From Asticcacaulis sp. AC460 (GTDB taxonomy: Bacteria > Pseudomonadota > Alphaproteobacteria > Caulobacterales > Caulobacteraceae), in contig NZ_AWGD01000015.1 in NCBI RefSeq assembly GCF_000495795.1, positions 62,001 to 126,000 on the forward strand: DNA of 64,000 nt, in the 5' to 3' direction. Below, piece by piece: positions 54,397 through 63,309 of the stretch (its first letter is position 1; every line of letters starts with the position of its first letter). Both the position numbers and the translations under genes were made by a program. The notes beneath the pieces were generated by a model. The model ran no database searches, had not been told where the DNA came from, and saw nothing but the letters and a program-made list of their open reading frames with translations.

Positions 54397-54828
54397 TTAG
54401 AAGTGCGTGTCGAGCGGGACGACGGCATCCTTGTCCGGCCGCCGGATCAGCCAGAAGATTGCCACGCACACGGCGGCCCATATGGCGAATCCGCCATCCA
54501 TCCATAGCCGCGAGATAGAGCTTTCGACGTAGGTGACCAGTGAGCCCAAAAAATAACCCACGACTGCCGCCAATCCGACATAGTAGAACCAGGCAGGCCG
54601 CTTGAGCGCGCACAGGGCTGCGTGCGCGATTAAGACCAGCGGCGCCATGACGATAAAAACAAACAGGCCCAGGGTGGGAACTCCGGCGATAATCCCATCT
54701 ACGGCTTCGCGATGGCCCAAGGCGATTTGAATGGCGGTGTAGGTTGCCATAGTGATGGCTGTCCCTAGCCATGCTCCGACCACCAGGCCGAGGACATTTC
54801 GAAATACCCGCTCTCCAACGAGTTTCAT
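54397..54828 (-). CDS. Small four-span membrane protein, paralogue C of a tandem triplet
   Basis: A 143-residue protein with about four membrane spans (approximately 10-32, 45-70, 78-100, 108-128). It has a short cytoplasmic tail FWLIRRPDKDAVVPLDTHF. The tail and its DNA are nearly identical in the next gene upstream, indicating recent duplication or gene conversion. I do not recognise the family. It lies six bases after the middle paralogue and 18 bases before folC, so all are likely one transcript. Confidence 0.72.
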   Translation of the reverse strand: MKLVGERVFRNVLGLVVGAWLGTAITMATYTAIQIALGHREAVDGIIAGVPTLGLFVFIVMAPLVLIAHAALCALKRPAWFYYVGLAAVVGYFLGSLVTYVESSISRLWMDGGFAIWAAVCVAIFWLIRRPDKDAVVPLDTHF

Positions 54829-54834
54829 GCGACC

Positions 54835-55260
54835 TCAGAAGTGCGTATCGAGCGGGACGACGGCATCCTTGTCCGGCCGCCGGATCAACCAGGCGATCAG
54901 CGCACAACCGGCCGCCCAAAGCGTGTACAACGGGATGGTCTGCAACCGGTCGATGCCGCCCCCCATCACAAAACTGAAGAGGAAACCGCCAACCCCGCCC
55001 GACATCGCATAGACGACCGCTTCGCGCCGCTTCAAAGCGCTGAGAATAGCGTGGCCAACCAGGCCAACCGGGACCGCAAACATGGTGACCATGAGGGACC
55101 CGGCAATCAGCATAGAGGCGTAGCCTTCGTTCAGTTCGGGATCGGGACTTTCGTGCACCATTCCCGTGAACGGCAGGGCTATGGCCGTACTGACCACGGC
55201 GCCCACCAATAAGCCGGCCAGGCTTTTCAGAGCACGCGTCGCTTTGATCTGAATCGCCAT
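54835..55260 (-). CDS. Small four-span membrane protein, paralogue B of a tandem triplet
   Basis: A 141-residue protein with about four membrane spans and the tail AWLIRRPDKDAVVPLDTHF. The ATG at 55260 (MAIQIKATRALKSLAGLL) shares one base with the stop of the upstream paralogue. A longer frame reading back into that gene is rejected. KRREAVVYAMSGG marks a basic loop before TM3, as in paralogue C (ALKRPAWFYYVGL). The function is unknown. Confidence 0.72.
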   Translation of the reverse strand: MAIQIKATRALKSLAGLLVGAVVSTAIALPFTGMVHESPDPELNEGYASMLIAGSLMVTMFAVPVGLVGHAILSALKRREAVVYAMSGGVGGFLFSFVMGGGIDRLQTIPLYTLWAAGCALIAWLIRRPDKDAVVPLDTHF

Positions 55261-55679
55261 CAGGCCTTTGCCTCTTCGTCTAAGTCCTTGTCCGGGCGGC
55301 GGATCAGCCAGAAAACGCTGCCCGCGATAAATCCGTTGAGGGCTGCTGCCGGCAGGTACAGAATCCCGATCATGGTCATGACCGAAATCAGACAACCGCC
55401 TAGGATCGGCGGCCCGACATGGGAGAGCCAGTCAGTCTCACCGCGCTTCTGCATGATGGCCTGATACGGTAAGCCGATGATCACCATGGCGGCGAAGGTG
55501 ACGCCGGAAAGAACCGGCGCCAAACCCAGGGTAAAGAACCAGGAGTCGACCAGACGCTCCGGCCATGTATCTCTGGAAATCCAAACCACACTGAATGGGT
55601 ATGTCGCCACAAACGTACCGACCGGTGCGGCCACCGCACAGGCGAACAGCGACAACAACAGTTTACGCGGTCTTACCAT
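55260..55679 (-). CDS. Small four-span membrane protein, paralogue A of a tandem triplet
   Basis: A 139-residue protein with a basic N-terminus (MVRPRKLLLSLFAC), about four membrane spans and the tail FWLIRRPDKDLDEEAKA, which keeps the LIRRPDKD motif but diverges after it. It starts 18 bases after the accD stop and is the most diverged of the three. The function is unknown. Position in the accD-folC operon does not by itself indicate a role in lipid or folate metabolism. Confidence 0.7.
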   Translation of the reverse strand: MVRPRKLLLSLFACAVAAPVGTFVATYPFSVVWISRDTWPERLVDSWFFTLGLAPVLSGVTFAAMVIIGLPYQAIMQKRGETDWLSHVGPPILGGCLISVMTMIGILYLPAAALNGFIAGSVFWLIRRPDKDLDEEAKA

Positions 55680-55697
55680 CGCCCCCCGGCTTCGAAC

Positions 55698-56627
55698 TTA
55701 AGCCGCCTTGCGACGGCCGCCCATCAGCATCGACATCAGGGCGCCCAGCACTTCCGGCAGTTCCGAGCGCGGCACCACGCGGTCGACCATGCCCTTTTCG
55801 ACCAGGTATTCCGAACGCTGGAAGCCTTCCGGCAGCTTTTCGCGGATGGTGGTTTCGATGACACGCGGACCGGCGAAACCGATCAAAGCGCCCGGTTCAG
55901 CCAGGTGGATATCGCCCAGCATGGCATAGGACGCCGTAACACCGCCCGTGGTCGGGTCGGTCAGGACGACGATATAGGGCAGCTGCGCCGCCTTGAGTTC
56001 CTGGATGGCCAGGGTGGTGCGCGCCATCTGCATCAGCGACAGGGCGCCTTCCTGCATACGGGCGCCGCCGGCGGCGGTATAGGCGACCATCGGGCATTTA
56101 CGCGCCAGCGCTTCGCGGGCGGCGGCGATAAAGCCTTCGCCGGCGGCCATGCCCAGCGATCCGCCCATGAAGGCGAAGTCCTGGACCAGCACGACGCAGG
56201 GCGTGCCCTGGACCGTGCCGTAGCCGGCGGCCATGGTGTCCTGCTCGCCGGTGGCGGCACGCGCCGCCTTCAGACGCTCGGAATAGGGCTTACCGTCCGA
56301 AAAATGCAGCGGATCTTCGTGGACGCCGGGCAGCGGAATATCGGTCCACTTGCTGTCGTCGAAGGTGAATTTCATGCGCGCGTCAGGACCGATGCGCATA
56401 TGGCGGCCCGAAGGCGTCACCCACATGGCCGCTTCCAGGTCCGACCGGTAGATCATGTCGCCGGTGTCGGGGTCCTTGACCCACAGATTTTCCGGCGTTT
56501 CACGCCGGCTGACGAACTTGGAGACGCCGGGGGCGATCTTGGCCAGCCAGCCTCCGCGTTCGCGACGATCGGCGGGCTTGGCGCCCCCCGGCAGTTTCGG
56601 ACCCTTGGTCGTATCAGCCATAGCCAT
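55698..56627 (-). CDS. accD: Acetyl-CoA carboxylase carboxyltransferase, beta subunit
   Basis: A 309-residue carboxyltransferase subunit for malonyl-CoA synthesis. The crotonase-like core has [44 protein letters not shown] and [37 protein letters not shown]. The N-terminal zinc-ribbon region ([32 protein letters not shown]) has lost all four cysteines. An ATG six bases later is an alternative start (MADTTKG). It is followed by three small membrane genes before folC, which is often its direct neighbour. Confidence 0.95.
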   Translation of the reverse strand: MAMADTTKGPKLPGGAKPADRRERGGWLAKIAPGVSKFVSRRETPENLWVKDPDTGDMIYRSDLEAAMWVTPSGRHMRIGPDARMKFTFDDSKWTDIPLPGVHEDPLHFSDGKPYSERLKAARAATGEQDTMAAGYGTVQGTPCVVLVQDFAFMGGSLGMAAGEGFIAAAREALARKCPMVAYTAAGGARMQEGALSLMQMARTTLAIQELKAAQLPYIVVLTDPTTGGVTASYAMLGDIHLAEPGALIGFAGPRVIETTIREKLPEGFQRSEYLVEKGMVDRVVPRSELPEVLGALMSMLMGGRRKAA

Positions 56628-56643
56628 TACTATCTGCTACTCC

Positions 56644-57459
56644 TTAACGCGCCGAACGCACAGCCTGAGCCAAAATTGCGGCCTTTTCCAGCACTTTCGC
56701 TTTGCCGGCTTGCGAATCAGGTAAACTATTCTTGATTTCGTCAACAAGTGCTGAACCGACAACCGCGGCGTCAGCGATGCGGGCAACCTCGGCAGCGCGT
56801 TCGGCGGTGCGGATGCCGAAGCCCACCGCTACCGGCAATTGCGCCGCTTCCTGGACCTTGCGGACCTCATCACGGATGGCCTCGGCGTTGACTTCCTTCA
56901 CGCCCGTCACCCCGGTCACGGAAACGTAATAGATAAATCCGCGCGTCCGCTTCACCAGGGTCTTGAGACGGTTTTCGTCGCTGGTCGGGGTGGCCAGGCG
57001 AATCAGTGCCAGATTCTCCGCGTCCAGTGCGTCGGTCAGGCCATCGGCTTCTTCCGGCGGGCAGTCGACGATGATCAGCCCGTCGGCGCCGACCTCCGCC
57101 ATCTTGGCCGCCCAGGCCTCGTAGCCCATGGACTCGACGGGGTTCATATAGCCCATCAGGATGATCGGTGTCGTCTGGTCGTGTTCACGGAAGCGGCGGA
57201 CCAGGTTGAAGACATCGGCGATCTTGGTGCCGTTCTTCAAAGCGCGTTCAGCAGCATGCTGAATGGTGGGCCCCTCCGCCATCGGATCGGAGAAGGGAAA
57301 ACCCAGCTCGATCAGGTCGGCCCCGGCCGCGGGCAAGCCTTTCAGGATGTCCAGCGTGGTGTCCACGTCCGGATCTCCGGCCATGATATAGGCGATGAAG
57401 GCGGCACGGTTCTCGGTCTTCAGAGCCGCAAAGCGGGCGTCGATGCGGGAGACGGTCAT
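56644..57459 (-). CDS. trpA: Tryptophan synthase, alpha chain
   Basis: A 271-residue TIM-barrel subunit that cleaves indole-3-glycerol phosphate. [19 protein letters not shown] holds the catalytic glutamate (E51). The position of the second catalytic acid, Asp60 in E. coli, reads glutamate (E62), a variation I note without knowing how common it is here. [13 protein letters not shown] and [11 protein letters not shown] are the phosphate-binding loops. It overlaps trpB by four bases. Confidence 0.96.
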   Translation of the reverse strand: MTVSRIDARFAALKTENRAAFIAYIMAGDPDVDTTLDILKGLPAAGADLIELGFPFSDPMAEGPTIQHAAERALKNGTKIADVFNLVRRFREHDQTTPIILMGYMNPVESMGYEAWAAKMAEVGADGLIIVDCPPEEADGLTDALDAENLALIRLATPTSDENRLKTLVKRTRGFIYYVSVTGVTGVKEVNAEAIRDEVRKVQEAAQLPVAVGFGIRTAERAAEVARIADAAVVGSALVDEIKNSLPDSQAGKAKVLEKAAILAQAVRSAR

Positions 57460-58682
57460 GCTGAGATCCCTCCCATGCCCAGACGTTTGGAGACGGTGGC
57501 GATATCCTTGTCGCCGCGGCCCGAGAGGTTCAGCACAACAATGCCATCCTTACCGATCTCACGCGCCAGTTCGCCGACGCGGGCAATGGCGTGAGACGAC
57601 TCCAGAGCCGGGATAATGCCCTCAAGCTTCGACGTGAGCTGGAAAGCTTCCAGCGCCTCGTCGTCCGTGGCCGTGATGTAACGCGCCCTGCCGGTCTTGA
57701 AGAGGTGGGCGTGTTCCGGGCCAATGCCAGGATAGTCGAGGCCGGCCGAAATCGAGTGGCCTTCCAGGATTTGGCCGTCGTCGTCCTGCAGCAGGTAGGT
57801 GCGGTTGCCGTGGAGCACGCCCGGGCGGCCGCCGTTCAGCGAAGCCGAGTGGCCGTTATAGACGTCCAGGCCGTGGCCCGCCGCTTCGACGCCGACGATC
57901 TGCACGCCTTCGTCGTCGATAAAGGGATGGAACATGCCGATGGCGTTGGAGCCACCGCCGATACAGGCGATGACGGCGTCAGGCAGGCGACCTTCCTGTT
58001 CCAGAATCTGCTCGCGCGTTTCCTTGCCGATGACCGTCTGGAAATCGCGGACCATCTCGGGATACGGGTGCATGCCAGCCGCAGTGCCGATCATGTAATA
58101 GGTGTCACTGACATTGGTCACCCAGTCCCGCAGCGCTTCGTTCAAAGCATCCTTCAAGGTGCCGTTGCCAGCCGTGACCGGGGTCACTTCGGCGCCCATC
58201 AGCTTCATGCGGAAGACGTTCGGCGCCTGACGCTCGACATCGGTCGCGCCCATATAAACCACCAGGGGAAGATCGAACTTGGCGCACACTGTGGCCGAAG
58301 CGACGCCGTGCTGGCCCGCCCCGGTTTCAGCTATGATCCGCGTCCGCCCCATGCGCCGGGCCAGCAGTATCTGGCCGATGCAGTTGTTGATCTTGTGCGC
58401 GCCGGTGTGGTTCAGCTCTTCGCGCTTGAAGTAGATCTTCGCACCACCGTAGTGGGCGGTCAGGCGTTCCGCCAGATACAGGGGCGATGGCCGACCGACG
58501 AAGTGCTTCAGGAGGCTGTGATATTCGGCCCAGAAGGTGGGATCGGTTTTGGCGCTTTGCCAGGCGGCGTTCAGCTCCAGCACCAGCGGCATCAGGGTCT
58601 CAGGCACATAGAGACCGCCGAATTCCCCGAACCGGCCCTTGGCATCCGGTTGGGAATAGGTGTTGGGACGCAGATCGCTCAC
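57456..58682 (-). CDS. trpB: Tryptophan synthase, beta chain
   Basis: A 408-residue PLP enzyme that joins indole and serine. [14 protein letters not shown] places the PLP lysine at about K97, [17 protein letters not shown] the catalytic glutamate region, and [15 protein letters not shown] the phosphate-binding loop. It receives indole through a tunnel from TrpA. Its stop overlaps the trpA start, and trpF lies 104 bases upstream. Confidence 0.97.
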   Translation of the reverse strand: MSDLRPNTYSQPDAKGRFGEFGGLYVPETLMPLVLELNAAWQSAKTDPTFWAEYHSLLKHFVGRPSPLYLAERLTAHYGGAKIYFKREELNHTGAHKINNCIGQILLARRMGRTRIIAETGAGQHGVASATVCAKFDLPLVVYMGATDVERQAPNVFRMKLMGAEVTPVTAGNGTLKDALNEALRDWVTNVSDTYYMIGTAAGMHPYPEMVRDFQTVIGKETREQILEQEGRLPDAVIACIGGGSNAIGMFHPFIDDEGVQIVGVEAAGHGLDVYNGHSASLNGGRPGVLHGNRTYLLQDDDGQILEGHSISAGLDYPGIGPEHAHLFKTGRARYITATDDEALEAFQLTSKLEGIIPALESSHAIARVGELAREIGKDGIVVLNLSGRGDKDIATVSKRLGMGGISA

Positions 58683-58786
58683 TGCAAAGGATCCTTCTGA
58701 AGTCTTGCTGTTGGTGCCGCAACTACGTCCGGCTTGCTGATTCAGATCAAGCCAGACATGGATGCGGACGTTTTAAAGAAAGCGGG

Positions 58787-59437
58787 TTATAGCGACTTTA
58801 CGGCTTTAAGGAAGCCGGAAATGAGTCGCTCATCCTTAACGCCCGGCGTCGATTCAACCCCTGAGGAGACATCCACCCCGGGCGCACCACTCAAACGGAG
58901 AGCCTCGGCGACATTATCGGGCGTCAGTCCCCCGGCCAGAAGCCACGGCTTGACTCCCGTCCAGGCGCGCATCAGCGGCCAGTCGAAGCTTAACCCCATA
59001 CCGCCGGGCAGGACGGCGTCCTTCGGCGTTTTGGCGTCGAACAGCAGATAGTCGGCGACCTCGTCATATAGCTTGGCGGCAGCAATATCGTCGGCCGTCT
59101 CGACACTGATCGCCTTGATCACCGGCAGGCCGAACCGCGACCGGACTTCGGCCACCCGATCCGGCGTTTCATGACCGTGAAGCTGGATCAGGTCCGGCTG
59201 CGCCGACGCGGTCAAGGCTGTCAAAAGTTCATCGTCCGGATTAACCACGACGGCCGTCAGCGGTGTGGTCATACCATGGCAGCGAATCGCCTGCATCAGT
59301 TGCGTCATTGACGGTTGCGTCAAATGTCGTGGACTCTTCGCAAAGTGGATAAATCCAAGCAGGTCCGCGCCGCTCTTAACCGCCGCTTGAGCGGCCGAAA
59401 GCGTAGAAATACCGCATATTTTCGACAAAACCGTCAT
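58787..59437 (-). CDS. trpF: Phosphoribosylanthranilate isomerase
   Basis: A 216-residue TIM-barrel isomerase of tryptophan synthesis. SKICGISTLSAAQAAVKSGADLLGFIHFAKSPRHL opens with the catalytic-cysteine segment KICG. LIQLHGHETPDRV, YLLFDAKTPKDAVLPGGMGLSFDW and LLAGGLTPDNVAEALRLSGAPGVDVSSGVESTPGVKDERLI follow in order. It heads the leftward trpF-trpB-trpA-accD series. Confidence 0.95.
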   Translation of the reverse strand: MTVLSKICGISTLSAAQAAVKSGADLLGFIHFAKSPRHLTQPSMTQLMQAIRCHGMTTPLTAVVVNPDDELLTALTASAQPDLIQLHGHETPDRVAEVRSRFGLPVIKAISVETADDIAAAKLYDEVADYLLFDAKTPKDAVLPGGMGLSFDWPLMRAWTGVKPWLLAGGLTPDNVAEALRLSGAPGVDVSSGVESTPGVKDERLISGFLKAVKSL

Positions 59438-59559
59438 AATCGTAAGCTCTAGGTCAGACCTTTAGTAAAAATCAACAAATCGATTTTAATTTTGTCTGTT
59501 AACGAAGCCGGTGTGTGCAATGGCCGGCCCCTCATAAGCGTATCAATGGGCAGGATATC
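59438..59559. promoter_or_regulatory. Divergent region between trpF and the first glucokinase-like gene
   Basis: An AT-rich spacer (AAAAATCAACAAATCGATTTTAATTTTGTC around 59466-59495) that must hold promoters in both directions. TTAA repeats are present but not at the CtrA spacing of seven. CAGGATATC precedes the glucokinase-like ATG. Confidence 0.4.
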
Positions 59560-60513
59560 ATGGGCGAATATGTGCTGCTGAGCGACATCAGCAACGGGAT
59601 ATGTCTCAAACTGGCCCTGGCCCGGCGGGGCGAACGCCCCGACAACACCCAGCAATTTCCGTGCGAAACCTGGGAGGATTTCCAGGCCTCGATCCGCTAT
59701 TTCCTGAACCAGCATGACAATCCCCCACTGATGGGTGCGGCGATCTCGGCCGGCGGCTGGGAAGACCGCGGCAATATGGCTATGCCGAACCACCGGTTTT
59801 CGATCAACCGCGCCGAGGTGCGCGAATTCCTCAATATCCAGCGCCTGAACCTGGTCAATGACTGTGTCGCCAAGGCGCTGGCTATCCCGCGCCTGGAAAG
59901 CACCGAACGGCTCAAGATCTGCGGCGGCGACGCCCTGGAAGAACAGGTCATCGCCGTCATCAGCGCGCATCGTGGCCTGGGCCAGGCCGCCCTGGCGCCC
60001 GACGGCATGGGCAACTGGACCGCCATGCCCTGCGAAGGCGGGCATTCCGACCTGACCCCGGTCACGGACCTGGAATGGAAGGTGTGGAAGGTCCTGCACG
60101 AAAAGTACAAAGGCCATGTGTCGCGGGAACGGGTCGTCTCCATCCCCGGCCTGCGCGACCTCTGGCAGGCCCTGGCCAAGCTCGACGGCGAAGACGGCGG
60201 AATCGTCCCGGAATCTGAGCTGATCGTCGCCCGGTGCCGCACGGGTGACGCCCGCTGCCGCCAGGCGATCGATCTCAGCATGGGCTGGTTCGCCGCCTTC
60301 GCCTCCGACGTTGCCCTGATCCTGGGCGCCCGCGGCGGGGTCTACCTGGCCGGCGAACTGATGGACATGATCGGTGACCAGCTGAACGTCGACGCCTTCG
60401 TCGCCCGCTATGGCGACAAGGGCCGGCTAAGCAGCTATGTCAGCGAGATACCGGTCTATCTCGCCAAGGCCCGTGACCTCGAGGTCATCGGCCTGGCAAC
60501 CCTGTTCGATTGA
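59560..60513 (+). CDS. Degenerate glucokinase-family protein, first tandem copy
   Basis: A 317-residue protein of the Glk (hexokinase/actin-like) family. It aligns over its whole length to bacterial glucokinase: NLVNDCVAKALAIPRL keeps the catalytic aspartate (D101), PCEGGHSDLTP the glucose-binding E159/H162, and GHVSRERVVSIPGL a further sugar-binding glutamate. The first phosphate loop, GDVGGTN in E. coli, is replaced by SDISNGI, and the later GTGLG by AHRGLGQ. ATP binding is therefore doubtful. It may be a sugar-sensing or scaffolding pseudokinase. The second copy begins 22 bases downstream with a similar CAGGATAT binding site. Confidence 0.82.
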   Translation: MGEYVLLSDISNGICLKLALARRGERPDNTQQFPCETWEDFQASIRYFLNQHDNPPLMGAAISAGGWEDRGNMAMPNHRFSINRAEVREFLNIQRLNLVNDCVAKALAIPRLESTERLKICGGDALEEQVIAVISAHRGLGQAALAPDGMGNWTAMPCEGGHSDLTPVTDLEWKVWKVLHEKYKGHVSRERVVSIPGLRDLWQALAKLDGEDGGIVPESELIVARCRTGDARCRQAIDLSMGWFAAFASDVALILGARGGVYLAGELMDMIGDQLNVDAFVARYGDKGRLSSYVSEIPVYLAKARDLEVIGLATLFD

Positions 60514-60535
60514 AGTCCCTCCAGGATATTTTGGC

Positions 60536-61483
60536 ATGTCCGACTACGTCCTCCTGTGTGATTTCGCGATCGGCGCCGAGGTCGAAATGGCCCTGGCGCA
60601 TCCGGGCTCGCGCCCGCCGGAGGCGACACCCTATTCCTGTCCCGACCGGGCGTCGTTCGACGATGCCATGATCGATTTTCTGACGCAGAACGGCCATCCA
60701 CGTCTGAAGGGCGTGGCGATTTCGTCGCGCGGCTGGGAAAGCAAGGGCAAGCTGCAACTGCCTCAGGAGGGCATGTCAATCGTCCGGGACGATGTCCGCG
60801 CGCTTCTGGGCGTGCAACGGGTCAACCTGGTCAACAACTTCGTCGCCCGCGCCCTGGCCATTCCCCGGCTCAACAGTCACGAGGTCGAGAAGATCTGCGG
60901 CGAAGACGCCATCGACGAGCAGGTGATCGCCGTCCTGGGGCCCCACCATGGCCTTGGCCTCGCCGCCCTGGCGCCCGACGGCGCCGGTAGCTGGACCGCC
61001 ATCCCCTGCGAAGGCGGACATTCGGACCTGCCGGCGACGTCCGAACGTGAGTGGCAGGTGCGCCAGGTCCTGGCCCGCCGCCATGGCCATGTCGCCCGCG
61101 AATTGGCCATCTCGCTGGACGGTCTGGTCCACGTCTGGAAGGCACTCAGCGAACTGGACGGCGACGAAGTGGTCCGCAAGTCGCCGGAAGAGATCGTCGC
61201 CCTGGCCAGCATAGGTGATGAACGCGCAAGCGAAGCGATCCGGATGAGCATGGGCTGGCTGGCGGCGATGGCATCGGATGTCGGCCTGATCCTGGGTGCG
61301 CGGGGTGGGATTTACCTGACGGGCGATTTGATGGACCTGATCGGCGACCTGTTCGATGCCGAGGTCTTCCGTCAACGCTATACCGCCAAGGGCCGGTTGA
61401 GCGGCTATGTTGCCGAGATTCCGGTGTTCAAGACCCTGGCGAACCAACTGGAAATCATTGGCTTGGCGACGCTGTTCGACTAA
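60536..61483 (+). CDS. Degenerate glucokinase-family protein, second tandem copy
   Basis: A 315-residue paralogue of the upstream protein, collinear throughout. Here the first phosphate loop reads CDFAIGAEVE, and the catalytic aspartate has become asparagine (LVNNFVARALAIP, N101). The sugar-pocket PCEGGHSDLP and GHVARE are kept. Loss of both the nucleotide loop and the catalytic base makes sugar phosphorylation very unlikely. Retention of the glucose pocket suggests binding without catalysis. It converges on murU with five bases between the stops. Confidence 0.82.
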   Translation: MSDYVLLCDFAIGAEVEMALAHPGSRPPEATPYSCPDRASFDDAMIDFLTQNGHPRLKGVAISSRGWESKGKLQLPQEGMSIVRDDVRALLGVQRVNLVNNFVARALAIPRLNSHEVEKICGEDAIDEQVIAVLGPHHGLGLAALAPDGAGSWTAIPCEGGHSDLPATSEREWQVRQVLARRHGHVARELAISLDGLVHVWKALSELDGDEVVRKSPEEIVALASIGDERASEAIRMSMGWLAAMASDVGLILGARGGIYLTGDLMDLIGDLFDAEVFRQRYTAKGRLSGYVAEIPVFKTLANQLEIIGLATLFD

Positions 61484-61488
61484 ACCCT

Positions 61489-62205
61489 TTACCGGTCCCG
61501 AACGGCTAACCGACCCTCAGCGATATCGCGGGCAGCGGGATCGCCGACATGCATCCAGTCGCCATCCATCACGACTCCGGCGATTCGGCCTTTCGGCGCT
61601 AACTCCCGCCAGATCTTCGCCAGCGAAAATGCCGCCTCATCCACGCCATCGACGATCTGCGGTTTGGTGATGTGCACGCCCATATAGTTCAGCGGCGCAG
61701 ACGAGGCCTCGCCACGGAAACGCAGCCGGTCACCATCCATGAAAAAGTCGCCGGCGCCGTCGAACCCCGTCGTTCGCTCCATCCGCGCCAGCAACAGCGC
61801 CGCGTCCATCTCGTCAGGATTCCAAAGGCTGCTCAGCGCCTTCAACGCCGCGCCGTCAATATCCTCCAGCCAGACACTATCGATATTGGCCGCCCAGATC
61901 GGATCCTCACCCAGCAGCGGCCGCGCCTTCTTCAGGCCCCCACCGGTTTCCAGCAGGGCCTCGCGCTCGTCCGAGATGACGATATCCAGATCGGTCCGCG
62001 CCTTCAGGTGGGCTTCCAGCCGGTCGGCAAAGGCATGGACATTGACAACGAAGTGCTTCGCGCCCGCCGCCGCCAAGCGGTCCAGCATGTGATCGATCAA
62101 AGCGCGGCCGCCGACCTCGACCAGGGCCTTGGGCCGGTCATTGGTCAGCGGGCGCATGCGGGTGCCTAAGCCCGCCGCCAGGATAAAGGCTGTCTCGGGA
62201 ATCAT
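61489..62205 (-). CDS. murU: N-acetylmuramate alpha-1-phosphate uridylyltransferase-like nucleotidyltransferase
   Basis: A 238-residue NTP-transferase. FILAAGLGTRMRPLTNDRPKALVEVGGRALIDHMLDRL is the nucleotide-binding signature, and DGDWMHVGDPAARDIAE closes the domain. With the adjacent AmgK-like kinase it fits the peptidoglycan recycling route that makes UDP-MurNAc from MurNAc, bypassing de novo synthesis. It overlaps amgK by four bases. Confidence 0.9.
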   Translation of the reverse strand: MIPETAFILAAGLGTRMRPLTNDRPKALVEVGGRALIDHMLDRLAAAGAKHFVVNVHAFADRLEAHLKARTDLDIVISDEREALLETGGGLKKARPLLGEDPIWAANIDSVWLEDIDGAALKALSSLWNPDEMDAALLLARMERTTGFDGAGDFFMDGDRLRFRGEASSAPLNYMGVHITKPQIVDGVDEAAFSLAKIWRELAPKGRIAGVVMDGDWMHVGDPAARDIAEGRLAVRDR

Positions 62206-63308
62206 GCTTTCAGCTTATCGCCGAAACCGTAGGCATGGAACCAATCTTTCAGCCCTTCCATGCCCGGCGCTTCGACATTGCGGCCGATATGGCGCCACAT
62301 GCGCGGGATGAACTGCTCGTAGCGCGGCTTGTGGTAGTGCACGACCAGGCGCGCGAAGATGCCCAGGATCCGCGCCTCGTTCAGCGTCGCCAGGGCATTG
62401 TAATCGGCCATGAAGGCGTCGCGGTCGACGTGCGGGCGCAGACCGAAATAGTGGTCCAGCGCGGCCTTTTCCAGTTCCGGCGAGACATCGCGGCGAGCGT
62501 CCTGCAGCAGCGACAGCAGGTCCCACGACGGGTGGGCGCGCAGGGCGTCCTGGAAGTCGATCATCCCCACCCGGGCGACGCCCGAACGATCCGGCAACCA
62601 CATCAGGTTTTCGGCATGGTAGTCACGATGCGCAAAGGCGGTCGCCCCGGCTTCGGCGCGTTTGCGTAACGGCGACCACAGGGCTTCCCACTCGGCCAGG
62701 GCCTGGTCCGAAAGCGCTTCTCCACCGGCATAGCGCGGGTACCATTCGGTGAACAAACCCGCGCCGGTCTTCAGCGCCAGATCGTCATAGGTCAGCAACG
62801 GCCAGCCCGGCGTGCCCAATTGTCCGGGCAGCACATCGGGCGGGGTCAATTCGTGCAACTGCGCCAGGGCCTCGATGGCCGCCATATACAGCGGCTGCTC
62901 GTCCTGACCCTTGGCGATCAGGGCGGCGAACAGGTCGTCACCCAGGTCTTCCGAAATCAGCAGGCCATTGGCGGCATCCAGCTCATAGCACTGCGGAGCC
63001 GACAGGCCCTGTGACCGCAAATAACCGGCCGCGGCGACAAAGGCGTCGATCCGCCCGGCCGCCAGGCGCGCCATGGCGTTATAGCCCGACTCGACACGGT
63101 CGGACGGGGTCTGCTCCGGCCGGCATGGCTGGGTTTCCAGCGCCGGCGGCTGATCCATCAGCATGTAGGATTGGCCGTCCTTGATGAGGCGCTCATAGCG
63201 GCGGGTCGAGGCATCGCCGGGCAGGGGCTGGCGCTCGGCATTGCCGAAGCCGGAATCGCTTAAAAACCGCTGCTTGATCGCCTCGCGGTCCGGTGTCGTC
63301 GCAGTCAT
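62202..63308 (-). CDS. amgK: N-acetylmuramate/N-acetylglucosamine kinase-like phosphotransferase
   Basis: A 368-residue aminoglycoside-phosphotransferase-fold kinase. PLPGDASTRRYERLIKDGQSYMLMDQPP is the nucleotide lobe, AFAHRDYHAENLMWLPDRSGVARVGMIDFQDALRAHPSWDL the catalytic loop (HRDYHxxN) and metal motif (DFQD). AmgK phosphorylates the anomeric carbon of MurNAc or GlcNAc in cell-wall recycling. The start at 63308 (MTATTPDREAIKQRF) is just after the tsaE stop. A longer frame overlaps tsaE. Confidence 0.9.
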   Translation of the reverse strand: MTATTPDREAIKQRFLSDSGFGNAERQPLPGDASTRRYERLIKDGQSYMLMDQPPALETQPCRPEQTPSDRVESGYNAMARLAAGRIDAFVAAAGYLRSQGLSAPQCYELDAANGLLISEDLGDDLFAALIAKGQDEQPLYMAAIEALAQLHELTPPDVLPGQLGTPGWPLLTYDDLALKTGAGLFTEWYPRYAGGEALSDQALAEWEALWSPLRKRAEAGATAFAHRDYHAENLMWLPDRSGVARVGMIDFQDALRAHPSWDLLSLLQDARRDVSPELEKAALDHYFGLRPHVDRDAFMADYNALATLNEARILGIFARLVVHYHKPRYEQFIPRMWRHIGRNVEAPGMEGLKDWFHAYGFGDKLKA

Positions 63309-63309
63309 A

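Noticed and set aside
58683-58786. Trp attenuator or T-box between trpF and trpB
   Set aside because: No leader peptide with tandem Trp codons and no terminator/antiterminator pair could be identified.
59466-59515. CtrA binding site upstream of the glucokinase-like gene
   Set aside because: Two TTAA tetramers occur, but their separation is nine bases rather than seven, so the match is poor.
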